From GCA-2718815 sp963578105 (GTDB lineage: Bacteria; Planctomycetota; Planctomycetia; Pirellulales; Pirellulaceae), in assembly GCA_963578105.1 (NCBI GenBank), contig CAUZBP010000005.1, positions 62,001-126,000 of the forward strand: DNA of 64,000 nt, given 5' to 3'. The first letter of the stretch is position 1. Every line of letters begins with the position of its first letter. Below, piece after piece: positions 53,334-61,642 of this stretch. The notes beneath the pieces are model-generated. The model searched no databases, was not told the DNA's origin, and saw only the letters and a program-made list of their open reading frames with translations. The translations under genes and the position numbers were made by a program.

Positions 53334-54188
53334 CTACTGAATCAAATCCAGAACGTGCAGTAAATCAAGGATAATTGCATCGGGTTGGATTTTTTCCAGA
53401 AGAGGATCGCCCTCGCGTTGTCGCAGACTGCGGGTATCACCGGCAAAGAGTGCCGTGCGGAACCCGACCTGTGTTGCCGGTAGAACGTCGTTGCGCATGT
53501 CATTTCCGATATACAGAACTTCGGTCGGATGAATGCCCTGACTTGCCAGTCTTTTGCTCGCCAGCTGATACATCCAGTCAGAGGGCTTCGCATGACGATG
53601 TTCGTAGGAGTAGTAACGTAGATCAGGTGCAAATCCGAGTTCATCGAGTGTTTTTCCCAGCAAGGCCGGAAACAGGTATGGGGTAAAAAACTGGGCATTA
53701 CTGATCAGACCGGTTACCATGCCTCGACGTACCAGTCCGGCCAAGCAAAGCTTGAGCCCTGGCATGGGCCAGGTTGGATTTGCACGGGCCTCGAATTCAA
53801 CCGCCAAACGGGCCGCATCAATTTTCAAACCACCCAACTCCACACACGTTTCGCGCCATACCTCGATGATATTGACTTCTGGATAGGCAATTCCGGTTGC
53901 GCGAAGTTGGGCATGGTGCCTGGCGATCGTTTCCTGCAGTGTTTCAATCGCCTCCTCTGCCGGACAGGGGAGCGTGATGCCCAGGCTTTCCAGCGCTGCC
54001 AAAAGAGCGGTAGCTTGTTGCCCCGCGATGCTGGTACCAATATCACCACATCCGCTGATGATCAGGGTGCCATAAACATCAAACAACACGGCCCGAATGC
54101 CGACAAGCGGCAATAACTGTGGCTGAACACCTGTCGGAATCGGTTCCAGCGGCCGACTCAGTTGGCGGAAGATTTTCTCAGGGGCCAT
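53334..54188 (-). CDS. HAD-superfamily phosphatase (cluster gene 2)
   Basis: 284 residues. HAD motifs are all present: AVLFDVYGTL (nucleophile Asp37; Tyr replaces the second Asp), GLISNAQF (motif II Ser), EHRHAKPSDWMY (motif III Lys) and EVLYIGNDMRNDV (motif IV). A helical cap lies between motifs I and II. The gene overlaps the end of the upstream GT4 gene by 31 bases, which implies translational coupling and joint function. Removing the phosphate from glucosyl- or mannosylglucosyl-3-phosphoglycerate is the expected step at this place in the pathway; this is inferred from context. The DxY variant of motif I also occurs in dehalogenases. Confidence 0.85.
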   Translation of the reverse strand: MAPEKIFRQLSRPLEPIPTGVQPQLLPLVGIRAVLFDVYGTLIISGCGDIGTSIAGQQATALLAALESLGITLPCPAEEAIETLQETIARHHAQLRATGIAYPEVNIIEVWRETCVELGGLKIDAARLAVEFEARANPTWPMPGLKLCLAGLVRRGMVTGLISNAQFFTPYLFPALLGKTLDELGFAPDLRYYSYEHRHAKPSDWMYQLASKRLASQGIHPTEVLYIGNDMRNDVLPATQVGFRTALFAGDTRSLRQREGDPLLEKIQPDAIILDLLHVLDLIQ

Positions 54189-55747
54189 GTTTCCAGACGG
54201 ATAGGATGAAGTCGTCGAAGATTGAGAAAACTGTTCAGGATTGCTTGACCGCGAGGCAGCGGTTCAACATTTCCGCCCCCCGGGCTATGGCCAACCCTTT
54301 GGTAAACTTGCCGTAGTTGCCTGCCAGCTGATTGCACGGAGAATTTCTCGCGGACGATGCCCGCATACTTTTCTATCATTTCAGCGGTTGTGTCAGGGTC
54401 AATCCGGAATGTTTGGTTGAGCTTGGGATTGGCGTCCAACACGATGTCGATCAGGCGGGTACTACCGGCAACGGTACGAATCACATCTTCCTGAAGTGGC
54501 CCGTCCAGAAAAGCAAAATCAACACAACCATCGTCCATCAGCTGATCGAGTTGCCGTTGGAGCGTCGCTTGTTCGGTCAGCGGCTGGTTGTAACTGGCGG
54601 AAACCGCGTGGTACGTGTTAAGAAGTCGTTCACACACGGTTTTTCGGTCAACCATCGAAAGCGGGATGCGCAGCTGGTCGTACAGCATTTCCAGTTCGAT
54701 CCCTGCTGCTGAAAAATCAGCGGTGATTTCAGGTAAATTGCGTCCAACAAGCGGGCAACCTGACAACCAGGCTTCCAGGAAAACCATTCCGAATCCTTCG
54801 GCCACGCTGGTTGTAACCAGGCAATCCGTGGCTGCCAGGATCGTAGAATAGTCGAGCCCTGCCTCGCCGCCCACATCAAAGCGGCAGGGCAGTCGCAGGT
54901 CCTGCGCCAAGCGATGCCAATGGGAAAAGCTGCCTGCCTCTAGCGGGTTCAACGGTGCTAACGTGACCGCGTAGATAGCTTCTCGCGGGTCCAACGCACT
55001 AAGCAGTAACATTTCACCGAGATTTTTGCGACGGATTCCACGCACGGGGTAGGTCACCAGCATTTGCCGGTCGGACATCTCTAATTTCTCGCTCACGGCC
55101 TGGCGGGCCTGCTGCCGGTCGGGGAGCCGGGTCAAGCTTGCCACCGGATTCGGGAGCAAATGCAGCCGCTCGCTGGCAATACCAGAGCGGACAAAGATAT
55201 CTCGATCCCGCCCGTTTAGAACTGCGTAATGGATCCCCGGAGACTGCGGATAAAGCCGGGCAGATAACCCGTCGTTGTCGTGGCAGTTGAACACCCCGGC
55301 CAGGTGGAGAAAATTCTCGGGTCGGAAATCCTCTGCGAAGTCGTGTACCTGCAGCAGCATACGATATCCATCCGTAGCAAGCTCGGCGATCGTGGTCGGC
55401 AACGCCGAATTTTTTCCCAGGGCGTGATTGTGAATGTGAAGAATCGTATTGTCGTGGTTGAACCCATGAGCGATCAACGACGAACGCATACTGGTCGTCA
55501 AGTCTCGAGAGCCGGTTTCCGAGACTGTGTCGTATTCGAGGTCGCCAACCTGGATAAGTTCCAGTTCAAAGGGCGGAGGGTGGTCGAAGATTGAATCCGG
55601 CCACCCCGCCCGACGCCCGCCGTAGAGTATCGCGACGCGATCAATCACCAGTCCAGATTTTGATGCGGCAAGTGATTTCAGGTGATTGATAATCACCTGA
55701 CTGACGCCACCACGATTCAAGTGATAGTGAACAATGACAAGCTGCAT
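54158..55747 (-). CDS. GT4-family glycosyltransferase (cluster gene 1)
   Basis: 529 residues from the ATG at 55747. The N-terminus QLVIVHYHLNRGGVSQVIIN is the typical start of GT4 enzymes; LHIHNHALGKNSALPTTIAE and LLQVHDFAEDFRPENF follow. The donor domain has VTYPVRGIRRKNLGEMLLLS and LVTTSVAEGFGMVFLEAWLS, with the E-x7-E pattern. A ~120-residue helical extension at the C-terminus is unusual and ends in the HAD overlap. Likely first gene of the five-gene operon, with dispersed repeat copy C about 30 bases upstream. The open frame continues 50 codons through that repeat and is not coding. A mannosyltransferase role (MggA-like) is possible, not shown. Confidence 0.8.
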   Translation of the reverse strand: MQLVIVHYHLNRGGVSQVIINHLKSLAASKSGLVIDRVAILYGGRRAGWPDSIFDHPPPFELELIQVGDLEYDTVSETGSRDLTTSMRSSLIAHGFNHDNTILHIHNHALGKNSALPTTIAELATDGYRMLLQVHDFAEDFRPENFLHLAGVFNCHDNDGLSARLYPQSPGIHYAVLNGRDRDIFVRSGIASERLHLLPNPVASLTRLPDRQQARQAVSEKLEMSDRQMLVTYPVRGIRRKNLGEMLLLSALDPREAIYAVTLAPLNPLEAGSFSHWHRLAQDLRLPCRFDVGGEAGLDYSTILAATDCLVTTSVAEGFGMVFLEAWLSGCPLVGRNLPEITADFSAAGIELEMLYDQLRIPLSMVDRKTVCERLLNTYHAVSASYNQPLTEQATLQRQLDQLMDDGCVDFAFLDGPLQEDVIRTVAGSTRLIDIVLDANPKLNQTFRIDPDTTAEMIEKYAGIVREKFSVQSAGRQLRQVYQRVGHSPGGGNVEPLPRGQAILNSFLNLRRLHPIRLETWPLRKSSAN

Positions 55748-55775
55748 CGAAAAATGATCCGCCTCCGAAAAAACT

Positions 55776-55855
55776 GATAAGAAGTTTAAATCACCAGGAG
55801 CGCCTGTCAATGCTCCAGGAGACCCTGTGGCCCCTGTTTTGCCCCGTTCTCTGGT
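55776..55855 (-). repeat. Dispersed repeat, copy C (diverged, truncated)
   Basis: Shares with copies A and B the order ggggc - cag(a/g)ggccaca - ctcctggagcattgacag - gatttaaacttcttatcag on the minus strand, but the first gtttaaactt box and the ttgtacagtctgcag end are missing. It lies about 30 bases before the ATG of the GT4 gene at 55747, the same placement as copy B. Confidence 0.7.
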
Positions 55856-55983
55856 AATTTCCGGAACGTCCTGCTGCGACCGCGTCGGGCCGTGCAACCC
55901 CTGAATCCCGAAGCGATGGCAGGCAAAAACTCAAGAAATATTTTCCACGTGGCTGACCGGTAAACCGTCGCCCGGCCGGTGGC

Positions 55984-56458
55984 CTACGGAGCAACCTCGT
56001 GCCGCAGTTCGAAGTCCTGCTCGAAACGACGCACCTCGGCGGGGACCGAAGCGGTCAGTTCGGATGCGGAGTTATATCTGGCTGGCAGGTACTGTTCGTG
56101 GAGCAGTTCGCCGGCCTCGTAACCCGGCCTCGTAACCCGGCGTCGTGTCAGACGCCTTGTGTCCCTGTTGATTCGGTCGCATGGCGCAAATTTCCACCCG
56201 GTGCTGACCAGGAGTCACGCCTCCGCGATTTGTCACACGGTAGTCTCCCTGCTGAATCGTAGCGCCTGAGGTGGGCCCGCTGGTACCCTCGGTCGGCACA
56301 AAACGGATCTGACCCTCTGGCAGCGGCTGCCCGTCGAGCGTTACGGTTCCCGAAACCTTGACCTTGGTCCGATCAGAACCCGAATCGCAACCGCAGAATG
56401 ACAGCGCCCCGGCGCCGCAGAGAACCGCCAGCATGAATGAATTTCTAGTCAGGCACAT
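55984..56458 (-). pseudogene. Carboxypeptidase-regulatory-like lipoprotein, frameshifted by a 13-bp duplication
   Basis: The ATG at 56458 starts a lipoprotein signal ending in a Cys-Gly-Cys (AVLCGAGALSFCGCDSGSD). The body is the planctomycete transthyretin/carboxypeptidase-regulatory-like domain (VKVSGTVTLDGQPLPEGQIR, GATIQQGDYRVTNRGG, TPGQHRVEICAMR). A tandem duplication of ggcctcgtaaccc (56113-56125, 56126-56138) shifts the frame: as it stands, translation ends at 56073. Removing one unit restores GYEAGELLHEQYLPARYNSA and a normal end (SELTASVPAEV, then FEQDFEL) at a stop at 55984. It follows the DUF1559 gene by 41 bases, the usual pairing in planctomycetes. Confidence 0.85.
56113..56138. 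repeat. Perfect 13-bp tandem duplication (frame-breaking)
   Basis: Two adjacent copies of ggcctcgtaaccc inside the small lipoprotein gene. Thirteen bases is one more than a multiple of three, so the second copy changes the reading frame of the last third of the protein. Confidence 0.95.
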
Positions 56459-56499
56459 CTTTTCACCGCCCCGTGAACGTGCGAGTTCGAAAAACTCTT

Positions 56500-57546
56500 C
56501 TAGAAACTACTGTCATCATCGCTGCCTGCCCGCGTCGTGAGCGCCGACAGCAAGGTTTGATCGATTTCTTCGTTCAGGAAATGGACACTGCCATCAGAGA
56601 AAATGAAGTAGCAGCCGCCCTGATGATAACTGGAGAAACCGCCCCCGTAGAACCTGTGCTGCGTTGCTCCGCCGGGCAAGGTGTCCGAACAGTTGATCCC
56701 GTCGGCCGTGTCGTTGACATTGTGAGTCAGCCAGAACCAGCCGCGAAAGCTCCCCTCGTACCCGCCTGTCACTTCACCTATCAACAGCGTGTTGCTGGTT
56801 CCGTCCCTGATATTGGCAATTCGTGTCCGGGAGTCGTTGTAGAGGACACCGTTGGCGGCCCGATAGGCGCTCCGGATAGCCCCGACGTTCCTGTCACCCA
56901 ACCGATACGCTTCATTTCCGTTGCACGTATAATCGATACTGTCGGCGACCCCGGAGATGTTGGTCTTGCCCATGTCCTCGTCCTCATGGTCGCCGTTCTT
57001 ATAGTGTGAACAACAGGTCACCAGTTCAAAACCCTGGGGATCCGAAGGACACAGGAAGGTCGGGACAGGCACCACGGTGGCCTTACGCCCATCCATCGCG
57101 TAATTTGTTCCGTCGCTCCAGGACAGATTGAGCACCGCATCCAGGTTCCGTTGTTCCAGGTACGGGAGACAGAACGTCAAGAAACCCCATGACCCGTACT
57201 GATCCCCGCGCTCCTGCAAAAACCGGGTAGGTCGAGCACAGGTAGCGTGACCTTCTTGTCCTTTTCCGCCCTGCCAGTTGTCCGCCCACAGGAGCAGTCC
57301 AGGTGGAAACCGACCGACCGTCGTGTGATAGGTGTGCAGCGCTATGCCAACCTGCTTGAAGTTGTTCGAGCACTGCGATCGCCGCGCGGCCTCCCGCGCC
57401 ACTTGCACGGCCGGCAACAGCAGCGCAATCAAAATTGCGATGATGGCAATCACCACCAGCAATTCCACCAGCGTAAATCCCGACTGGGCGCGAGTTGCGC
57501 TGTCGCCCGGATGCACTGGACGGCGATGTAATAAACCTTTTATCAT
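56500..57546 (-). CDS. DUF1559 (SBP-like, type II pseudopilin-like) domain protein
   Basis: 348 residues. The ATG at 57546 follows GGGAGAAGCCC. The prepilin-type cleavage site and helix (SGFTLVELLVVIAIIAILIA) begin after a 21-residue leader, followed directly by the conserved LPAVQVAREAARRSQCSNNF of DUF1559. The globular part ends with the family's C-terminal block (GGCYFIFSDGSVHFLNEEID). These proteins are very abundant in planctomycetes and are thought to be exported and processed by a prepilin peptidase; what they build is unknown. Probable two-gene operon with the lipoprotein gene downstream. The frame is open a further 62 codons upstream without coding character. Confidence 0.93.
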   Translation of the reverse strand: MIKGLLHRRPVHPGDSATRAQSGFTLVELLVVIAIIAILIALLLPAVQVAREAARRSQCSNNFKQVGIALHTYHTTVGRFPPGLLLWADNWQGGKGQEGHATCARPTRFLQERGDQYGSWGFLTFCLPYLEQRNLDAVLNLSWSDGTNYAMDGRKATVVPVPTFLCPSDPQGFELVTCCSHYKNGDHEDEDMGKTNISGVADSIDYTCNGNEAYRLGDRNVGAIRSAYRAANGVLYNDSRTRIANIRDGTSNTLLIGEVTGGYEGSFRGWFWLTHNVNDTADGINCSDTLPGGATQHRFYGGGFSSYHQGGCYFIFSDGSVHFLNEEIDQTLLSALTTRAGSDDDSSF

Positions 57547-57758
57547 TCCGGGCTTCTCCCTGATGATCACGATGGAACCACGTTTTCTGTTCGCTTTATG
57601 TTCCCAGGTTAAATATAATCGGTTTTCCACCAGTGTCGCAAACACAGTTTCGTCGCGCCGCAGTAGACTTTCCAACGCCAACGCCGCAGGCCGTTTTCGC
57701 TGACAACCGCCACTGGGAAACGATGGCTGCAACCTGACTTGCTCGAAAGATCCGGACC

Positions 57759-59504
57759 TTGCGATTTACATCAAGAATTTGGAACGCGTTGGGAGCTGAC
57801 CGTCAGCTGATGATCTGGTCTGTTGTACTGGGCCTGGTGTTTACCGGACTGGGTATCATTCCGCCATTACTGGTGCGCGAGATGATCCGCTGGGTCCGGG
57901 ACCCCGCCGTGGCAGGTAGTTTCTGGCTGCTGGGGGGCGGCGTCGCCGGCGTCTATCTGCTGCGAGGCGGCACCCGTTACCTGTATGGACTCTGTTCCCA
58001 CATCGCCGCCTACCGGACATTGCATCGCTTGTCGATGCGTGTCTACCAACACCTGCAACGGATGTCCCCCAGTTACATCCAACGCCAGCATTCAGGCAAC
58101 CTGGTGGCGCGCACCATCGGCGACGTCGAAGCCATCGAAGATTACATCGCCCATGGTATTCCGGAGTCGATGCTGGCCGTGGTGATTCCGGCCACGCTCA
58201 CCGCGGTGCTGTTGCTGATCGACTGGCGACTTGCCCTGATCGCCCTGGCACCGCTTCCCCTGATCGCCTTGCTGGTCTATCTGATCACTTCAAAAACCCA
58301 CAACGCCTGGCGCGGGGCGCGCAGCCGCTTCGCCGAGGTCTCGGCCCGCATTCAGGATCACCTCTCGGGCCTGGTGGTCATCCAGGCGTTTGTTCGTGAA
58401 ACGCACATGGCAAAGCAGGTGCAGACAAGAAGCCGGGCCTACCGCGACAGCATGATTTACGCCAACACGTGGTCCCTGGTCCCGGCGGGCGTGATCGAAA
58501 CTGCCAGCGGCGCAGGCCTGGTCCTGATCATCTGGGCCGGGGGCTGGATGCGGCCGCTGGAAGCAGACGGGGCCGGCCTGGGTATCGATGTGGCCGACCT
58601 GGTGGTCCTGCTGATGTACCTGGGGCAAATCGTCCTGCCGTTTCTCCGGCTGGCCAACCTGACAGAGAACCTGCAGAAGGCGACGGCCAGCGCCGAACGC
58701 GTCTTCGACTTACTCGACACGCCCCCCGGTATTGTGGATCCGCCCTCCCCCAGCGAGCCACCTGCCGGTCGTCGCGACATCGAATTCGCGGATGTCACGT
58801 TTGGCTATGACTCCCAAGTGACCGTCCTGCAAAACGTATCCTTCCAGGTCAAAGATGGAGAGACGGTCGCCCTGGTAGGGACCACGGGTGTGGGAAAATC
58901 GACCGCCTGTCACCTCATCATCCGCTTGTTTGACGTGACCGCGGGTGGCGTCCGCATTGGGGGCGTCGATGTCCGCCAGTTGTCTTTACGGTGGTTACGC
59001 GAACAGGTGGGACTGGTTTCGCAGGACGTGTTCCTGTTCGCTGGCACCATTCGGGAGAACGTTTTGCTGAGCAGACCCGACGCAACCGAGCAAGAGCTTT
59101 ACCAGGCTTGCCGGACGGCTCACGCGGACTCTTTTATTCGCGCCTTTCCCGACGGGTACGACACCCTGGTGGGTGAACGGGGCATCCGTTTGTCAGGGGG
59201 GCAGAAACAGCGGATTGCGATGGCCCGCGCCCTGTTGAAAGATGCGCCCATTCTGGTACTCGATGAGGCGACCAGTGCCGTCGATACGACGACCGAGTCG
59301 CAGATCAAGGCGGCCCTGGCCGAAGCGACACGAGGCCGCACCGTGTTGCTGGTAGCGCATCGACCTTCGACCATCCAGGCGGCTGACCGCATCCTGGTGC
59401 TGGAACAGGGGCGAATCAGCGAAAGCGGCACCTACGAAGAACTGGTCGCGGCCGGTGGGGCCTTCTCTCGTTTTTGCCACCGCGGCGAAGACGCGCTGAC
59501 CTAG
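57759..59504 (+). CDS. ABC exporter, fused permease-ATPase
   Basis: 581 residues; starts at a TTG at 57759 (GGACC before it), with ATG at 57810 as a shorter alternative that would cut the first helix region. Six membrane helices occupy ~15-310 (MIWSVVLGLVFTGLGIIPPL, LLIDWRLALIALAPLPLIAL, LLMYLGQIVLPFLRLANLTE). The ATPase domain has Walker A GTTGVGKST, Q-loop LVSQDVFLFAGTIRENVLL, signature LSGGQKQRIAMARALL, Walker B ILVLDEATSAVD and the H-loop LLVAHRPSTI. It works as a dimer to move lipids, peptides or drugs outward. Divergent from the DUF1559 gene with about 210 bases between; no partner gene adjacent. Confidence 0.93.
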   Translation: MRFTSRIWNALGADRQLMIWSVVLGLVFTGLGIIPPLLVREMIRWVRDPAVAGSFWLLGGGVAGVYLLRGGTRYLYGLCSHIAAYRTLHRLSMRVYQHLQRMSPSYIQRQHSGNLVARTIGDVEAIEDYIAHGIPESMLAVVIPATLTAVLLLIDWRLALIALAPLPLIALLVYLITSKTHNAWRGARSRFAEVSARIQDHLSGLVVIQAFVRETHMAKQVQTRSRAYRDSMIYANTWSLVPAGVIETASGAGLVLIIWAGGWMRPLEADGAGLGIDVADLVVLLMYLGQIVLPFLRLANLTENLQKATASAERVFDLLDTPPGIVDPPSPSEPPAGRRDIEFADVTFGYDSQVTVLQNVSFQVKDGETVALVGTTGVGKSTACHLIIRLFDVTAGGVRIGGVDVRQLSLRWLREQVGLVSQDVFLFAGTIRENVLLSRPDATEQELYQACRTAHADSFIRAFPDGYDTLVGERGIRLSGGQKQRIAMARALLKDAPILVLDEATSAVDTTTESQIKAALAEATRGRTVLLVAHRPSTIQAADRILVLEQGRISESGTYEELVAAGGAFSRFCHRGEDALT

Positions 59505-59645
59505 TCCCGCCGAACGGTGAAATCGTGCGGACCGCCCGTGCTGAAATTCGCCAAGCCACCGACCCGTTGAGCCACTGGTAACCCATTGTCGGTGAGGGAG
59601 AGAAGCGATAAACTGCCAGTCGCAACGAGGTCACGTTGTGCAGAC

Positions 59646-59718
<73 letters not shown>

Positions 59719-59866
59719 CTACAAACATCCCGAGAAATACCACGTGATGCGGATCGGATTTCATCACGAAAACGGATTTGCCAGCCTCAGAAGGAGCTAC
59801 TCCACTCGGCTGACCACGGATGCAGCTTTGGCGCCTGCGTGCCAACCGGGGCGTCAGGCAGCCCGG

Positions 59867-60208
59867 TTAAAGCAGTTCTTGAACATTTTCCGGAGGCCGT
59901 CCCAACACTGCCTGGTTGCCACGAATCACGATGGGACGCTCGATCAACACCGGGTGCTTGACCATCAATTCAATCGCTTCGCGGCGCGGTAAATCTTGTC
60001 CGGCCAATCCCAGTTCTTTGTAAATCGCCTCGCCACGCCTCATGAGTTCCGCCGGTTCGAGCCCCAACTTGGTAAGGATTTCGTCCAACTCGCTGACCGT
60101 GGGTGTGGCCTCCAGATAGAGGACCACCTCCGGTTGGATGCCCGCCTGCTCAATCAACGCCAGGGTCTGGCGACTCTTACTGCAACGGGGATTATGTAGA
60201 ATTCTCAT
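59867..60208 (-). CDS. arsC: ArsC-family (arsenate reductase/Spx-like) protein
   Basis: 113 residues from the ATG at 60208, which follows AAGGTG by six bases; a GTG three codons upstream is less likely because it would overlap that RBS. The thioredoxin-like fold starts MRILHNPRCSKSRQTLALIE with the catalytic Cys9 in NPRCSKSR. The signature IERPIVIRGNQAVLGRPPEN near the C-terminus includes the arginine that binds arsenate. Glutaredoxin-dependent reduction of arsenate to arsenite is the known role of close relatives. No arsenite pump or ArsR lies next to it. Confidence 0.93.
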   Translation of the reverse strand: MRILHNPRCSKSRQTLALIEQAGIQPEVVLYLEATPTVSELDEILTKLGLEPAELMRRGEAIYKELGLAGQDLPRREAIELMVKHPVLIERPIVIRGNQAVLGRPPENVQELL

Positions 60209-60527
60209 GCGATTCACCTTGGATTGGTACGGTCACTGACACTGCGGGCTTCCAGGCAACTCGACTGCGGACGCTTTTCGGAATTCGCTTCCTGAGTTAC
60301 CGGCCATTGCTCCATCGTTGTAGCACCACTTCCGCCAGATGAATATTCCCGACATCCCCAAAACTGTATTTTATCTTGCCATGTTGCTGCTGGCACCATA
60401 GGAAAGCCGGCCATACTCAACGCACAGGAAACCCGGGGCGTAACGCGCCAAGTCAGGGCAGCACTGCAACGGCCAAAACGTTAGACTACATCACTCCGGC
60501 ATCTTCCTTTCGGGGGCGGGCTTTTTC
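60209..60527. other. Intergenic, no gene seen
   Basis: About 320 bases between divergent genes; both promoters presumably lie here. Nothing further recognised. Confidence 0.45.
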
Positions 60528-61610
60528 ATGGACTCCAACACGAGCAACTCCCCATCCTCCGGCGCCCAGCCCCAGCTGGAACTCACAGCCTCGCGGCAGT
60601 TGGTGTCGTGGCTGTCCGAACAGCGCATCAGCCTGGCCCTGACCACCTACCAGACAGGCAAGCTGTTCCTGGTCGGGCTGCAACCCGATGGCCGGCTATC
60701 AATCTTCGAACGCACGTTTAATCGCTGCATGGGCCTGTGGAGCAATGGCCAGACCATGTGGATGAGTTCCCTGTACCAGTTGTGGCGATTTGAAAACGTG
60801 CTCGACGCGGGACAATCGGCCAACGGGTACGATCGGCTGTACGTGCCCCAGGTCGGTTATACGACGGGGGATATCGACATCCACGATGTGGCAGTGGACG
60901 GCGACGGTCGTGTCATCTTCGTCAACACCTTGTTCAGTTGCCTGGCAACACTCAGCGAAACGCACAGCTTCATTCCGTTGTGGCAACCGAAGTTCATCAG
61001 CAAACTGGCTGCCGAAGACCGCTGTCATTTGAACGGCCTGGCCCTGGACGAAACGACGGGCCAGCCGAAATTTGTCACGGCAGTCAGCCGTTCCGACGTC
61101 ACCGACGCTTGGCGCGACCGACGTCAGGATGGCGGTTGCGTGATCGACGTGTCAACCGACGAGGTAGTCTGTGCGGACCTATCGATGCCGCACTCGCCAC
61201 GGTTGTATCAGGGCAAACTGTGGCTGCTTAACTCCGGGACCGGCTTCTTCGGCACAGTGGACCTGGACAGCGGAAAATTTGAACCCGTGACCTTCTGTCC
61301 CGGTTACTTGCGAGGAATGGCACTGGTCGGCGACTATGCGGTTGTGGGCCTTTCCATGCCACGCGCCAACAAAACCTTTACAGGGCTGGCATTGGACGAC
61401 CACTTGAAATCAAGGGATGCCCACTCTCGTTGCGGCCTGTACGTGATTGATTTGCGCAGTGGCGACGTGGTCCACCATTTGAATATTGAAGGCATCGTTT
61501 CCGAACTGTACGACGTGGTGGTCCTACCCCAGGTCGTACGGCCCATGGCCCTGGGATTTAAAACCGACGAAATCCGCCGCACCCTCTCCCTGGGCGATGC
61601 GTCCCGTTGA
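60528..61610 (+). CDS. TIGR03032 family protein
   Basis: 360 residues, no signal peptide. The conserved features of the family are clear: LTTYQTGKLFLVGLQPDGRL, FNRCMGLWSNGQTMWMSSLY, DIDIHDVAVDGDGRVIFVNT, CHLNGLALDETTGQPKFVTA, GLSMPHSPRLY-type segment (DLSMPHSPRLYQGKLWLLNS), FCPGYLRGMALVGDYAVVGL and a final LYDVVVLPQVVRPMALGF. The repeats suggest a beta-propeller. The family is common in planctomycetes and cyanobacteria, is often near TPR proteins, and has no known biochemical activity. G-rich RBS seven bases before the ATG. Confidence 0.92.
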   Translation: MDSNTSNSPSSGAQPQLELTASRQLVSWLSEQRISLALTTYQTGKLFLVGLQPDGRLSIFERTFNRCMGLWSNGQTMWMSSLYQLWRFENVLDAGQSANGYDRLYVPQVGYTTGDIDIHDVAVDGDGRVIFVNTLFSCLATLSETHSFIPLWQPKFISKLAAEDRCHLNGLALDETTGQPKFVTAVSRSDVTDAWRDRRQDGGCVIDVSTDEVVCADLSMPHSPRLYQGKLWLLNSGTGFFGTVDLDSGKFEPVTFCPGYLRGMALVGDYAVVGLSMPRANKTFTGLALDDHLKSRDAHSRCGLYVIDLRSGDVVHHLNIEGIVSELYDVVVLPQVVRPMALGFKTDEIRRTLSLGDASR

Positions 61611-61642
61611 ACGACGTTGACAGCAAGCTGCGCGGCGACAGA

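Noticed and set aside
46233..55855. Insertion sequences as an explanation of the dispersed repeats
   Set aside because: No transposase frame lies in or between copies, and terminal inverted repeats are not evident; the boxes are direct repeats.
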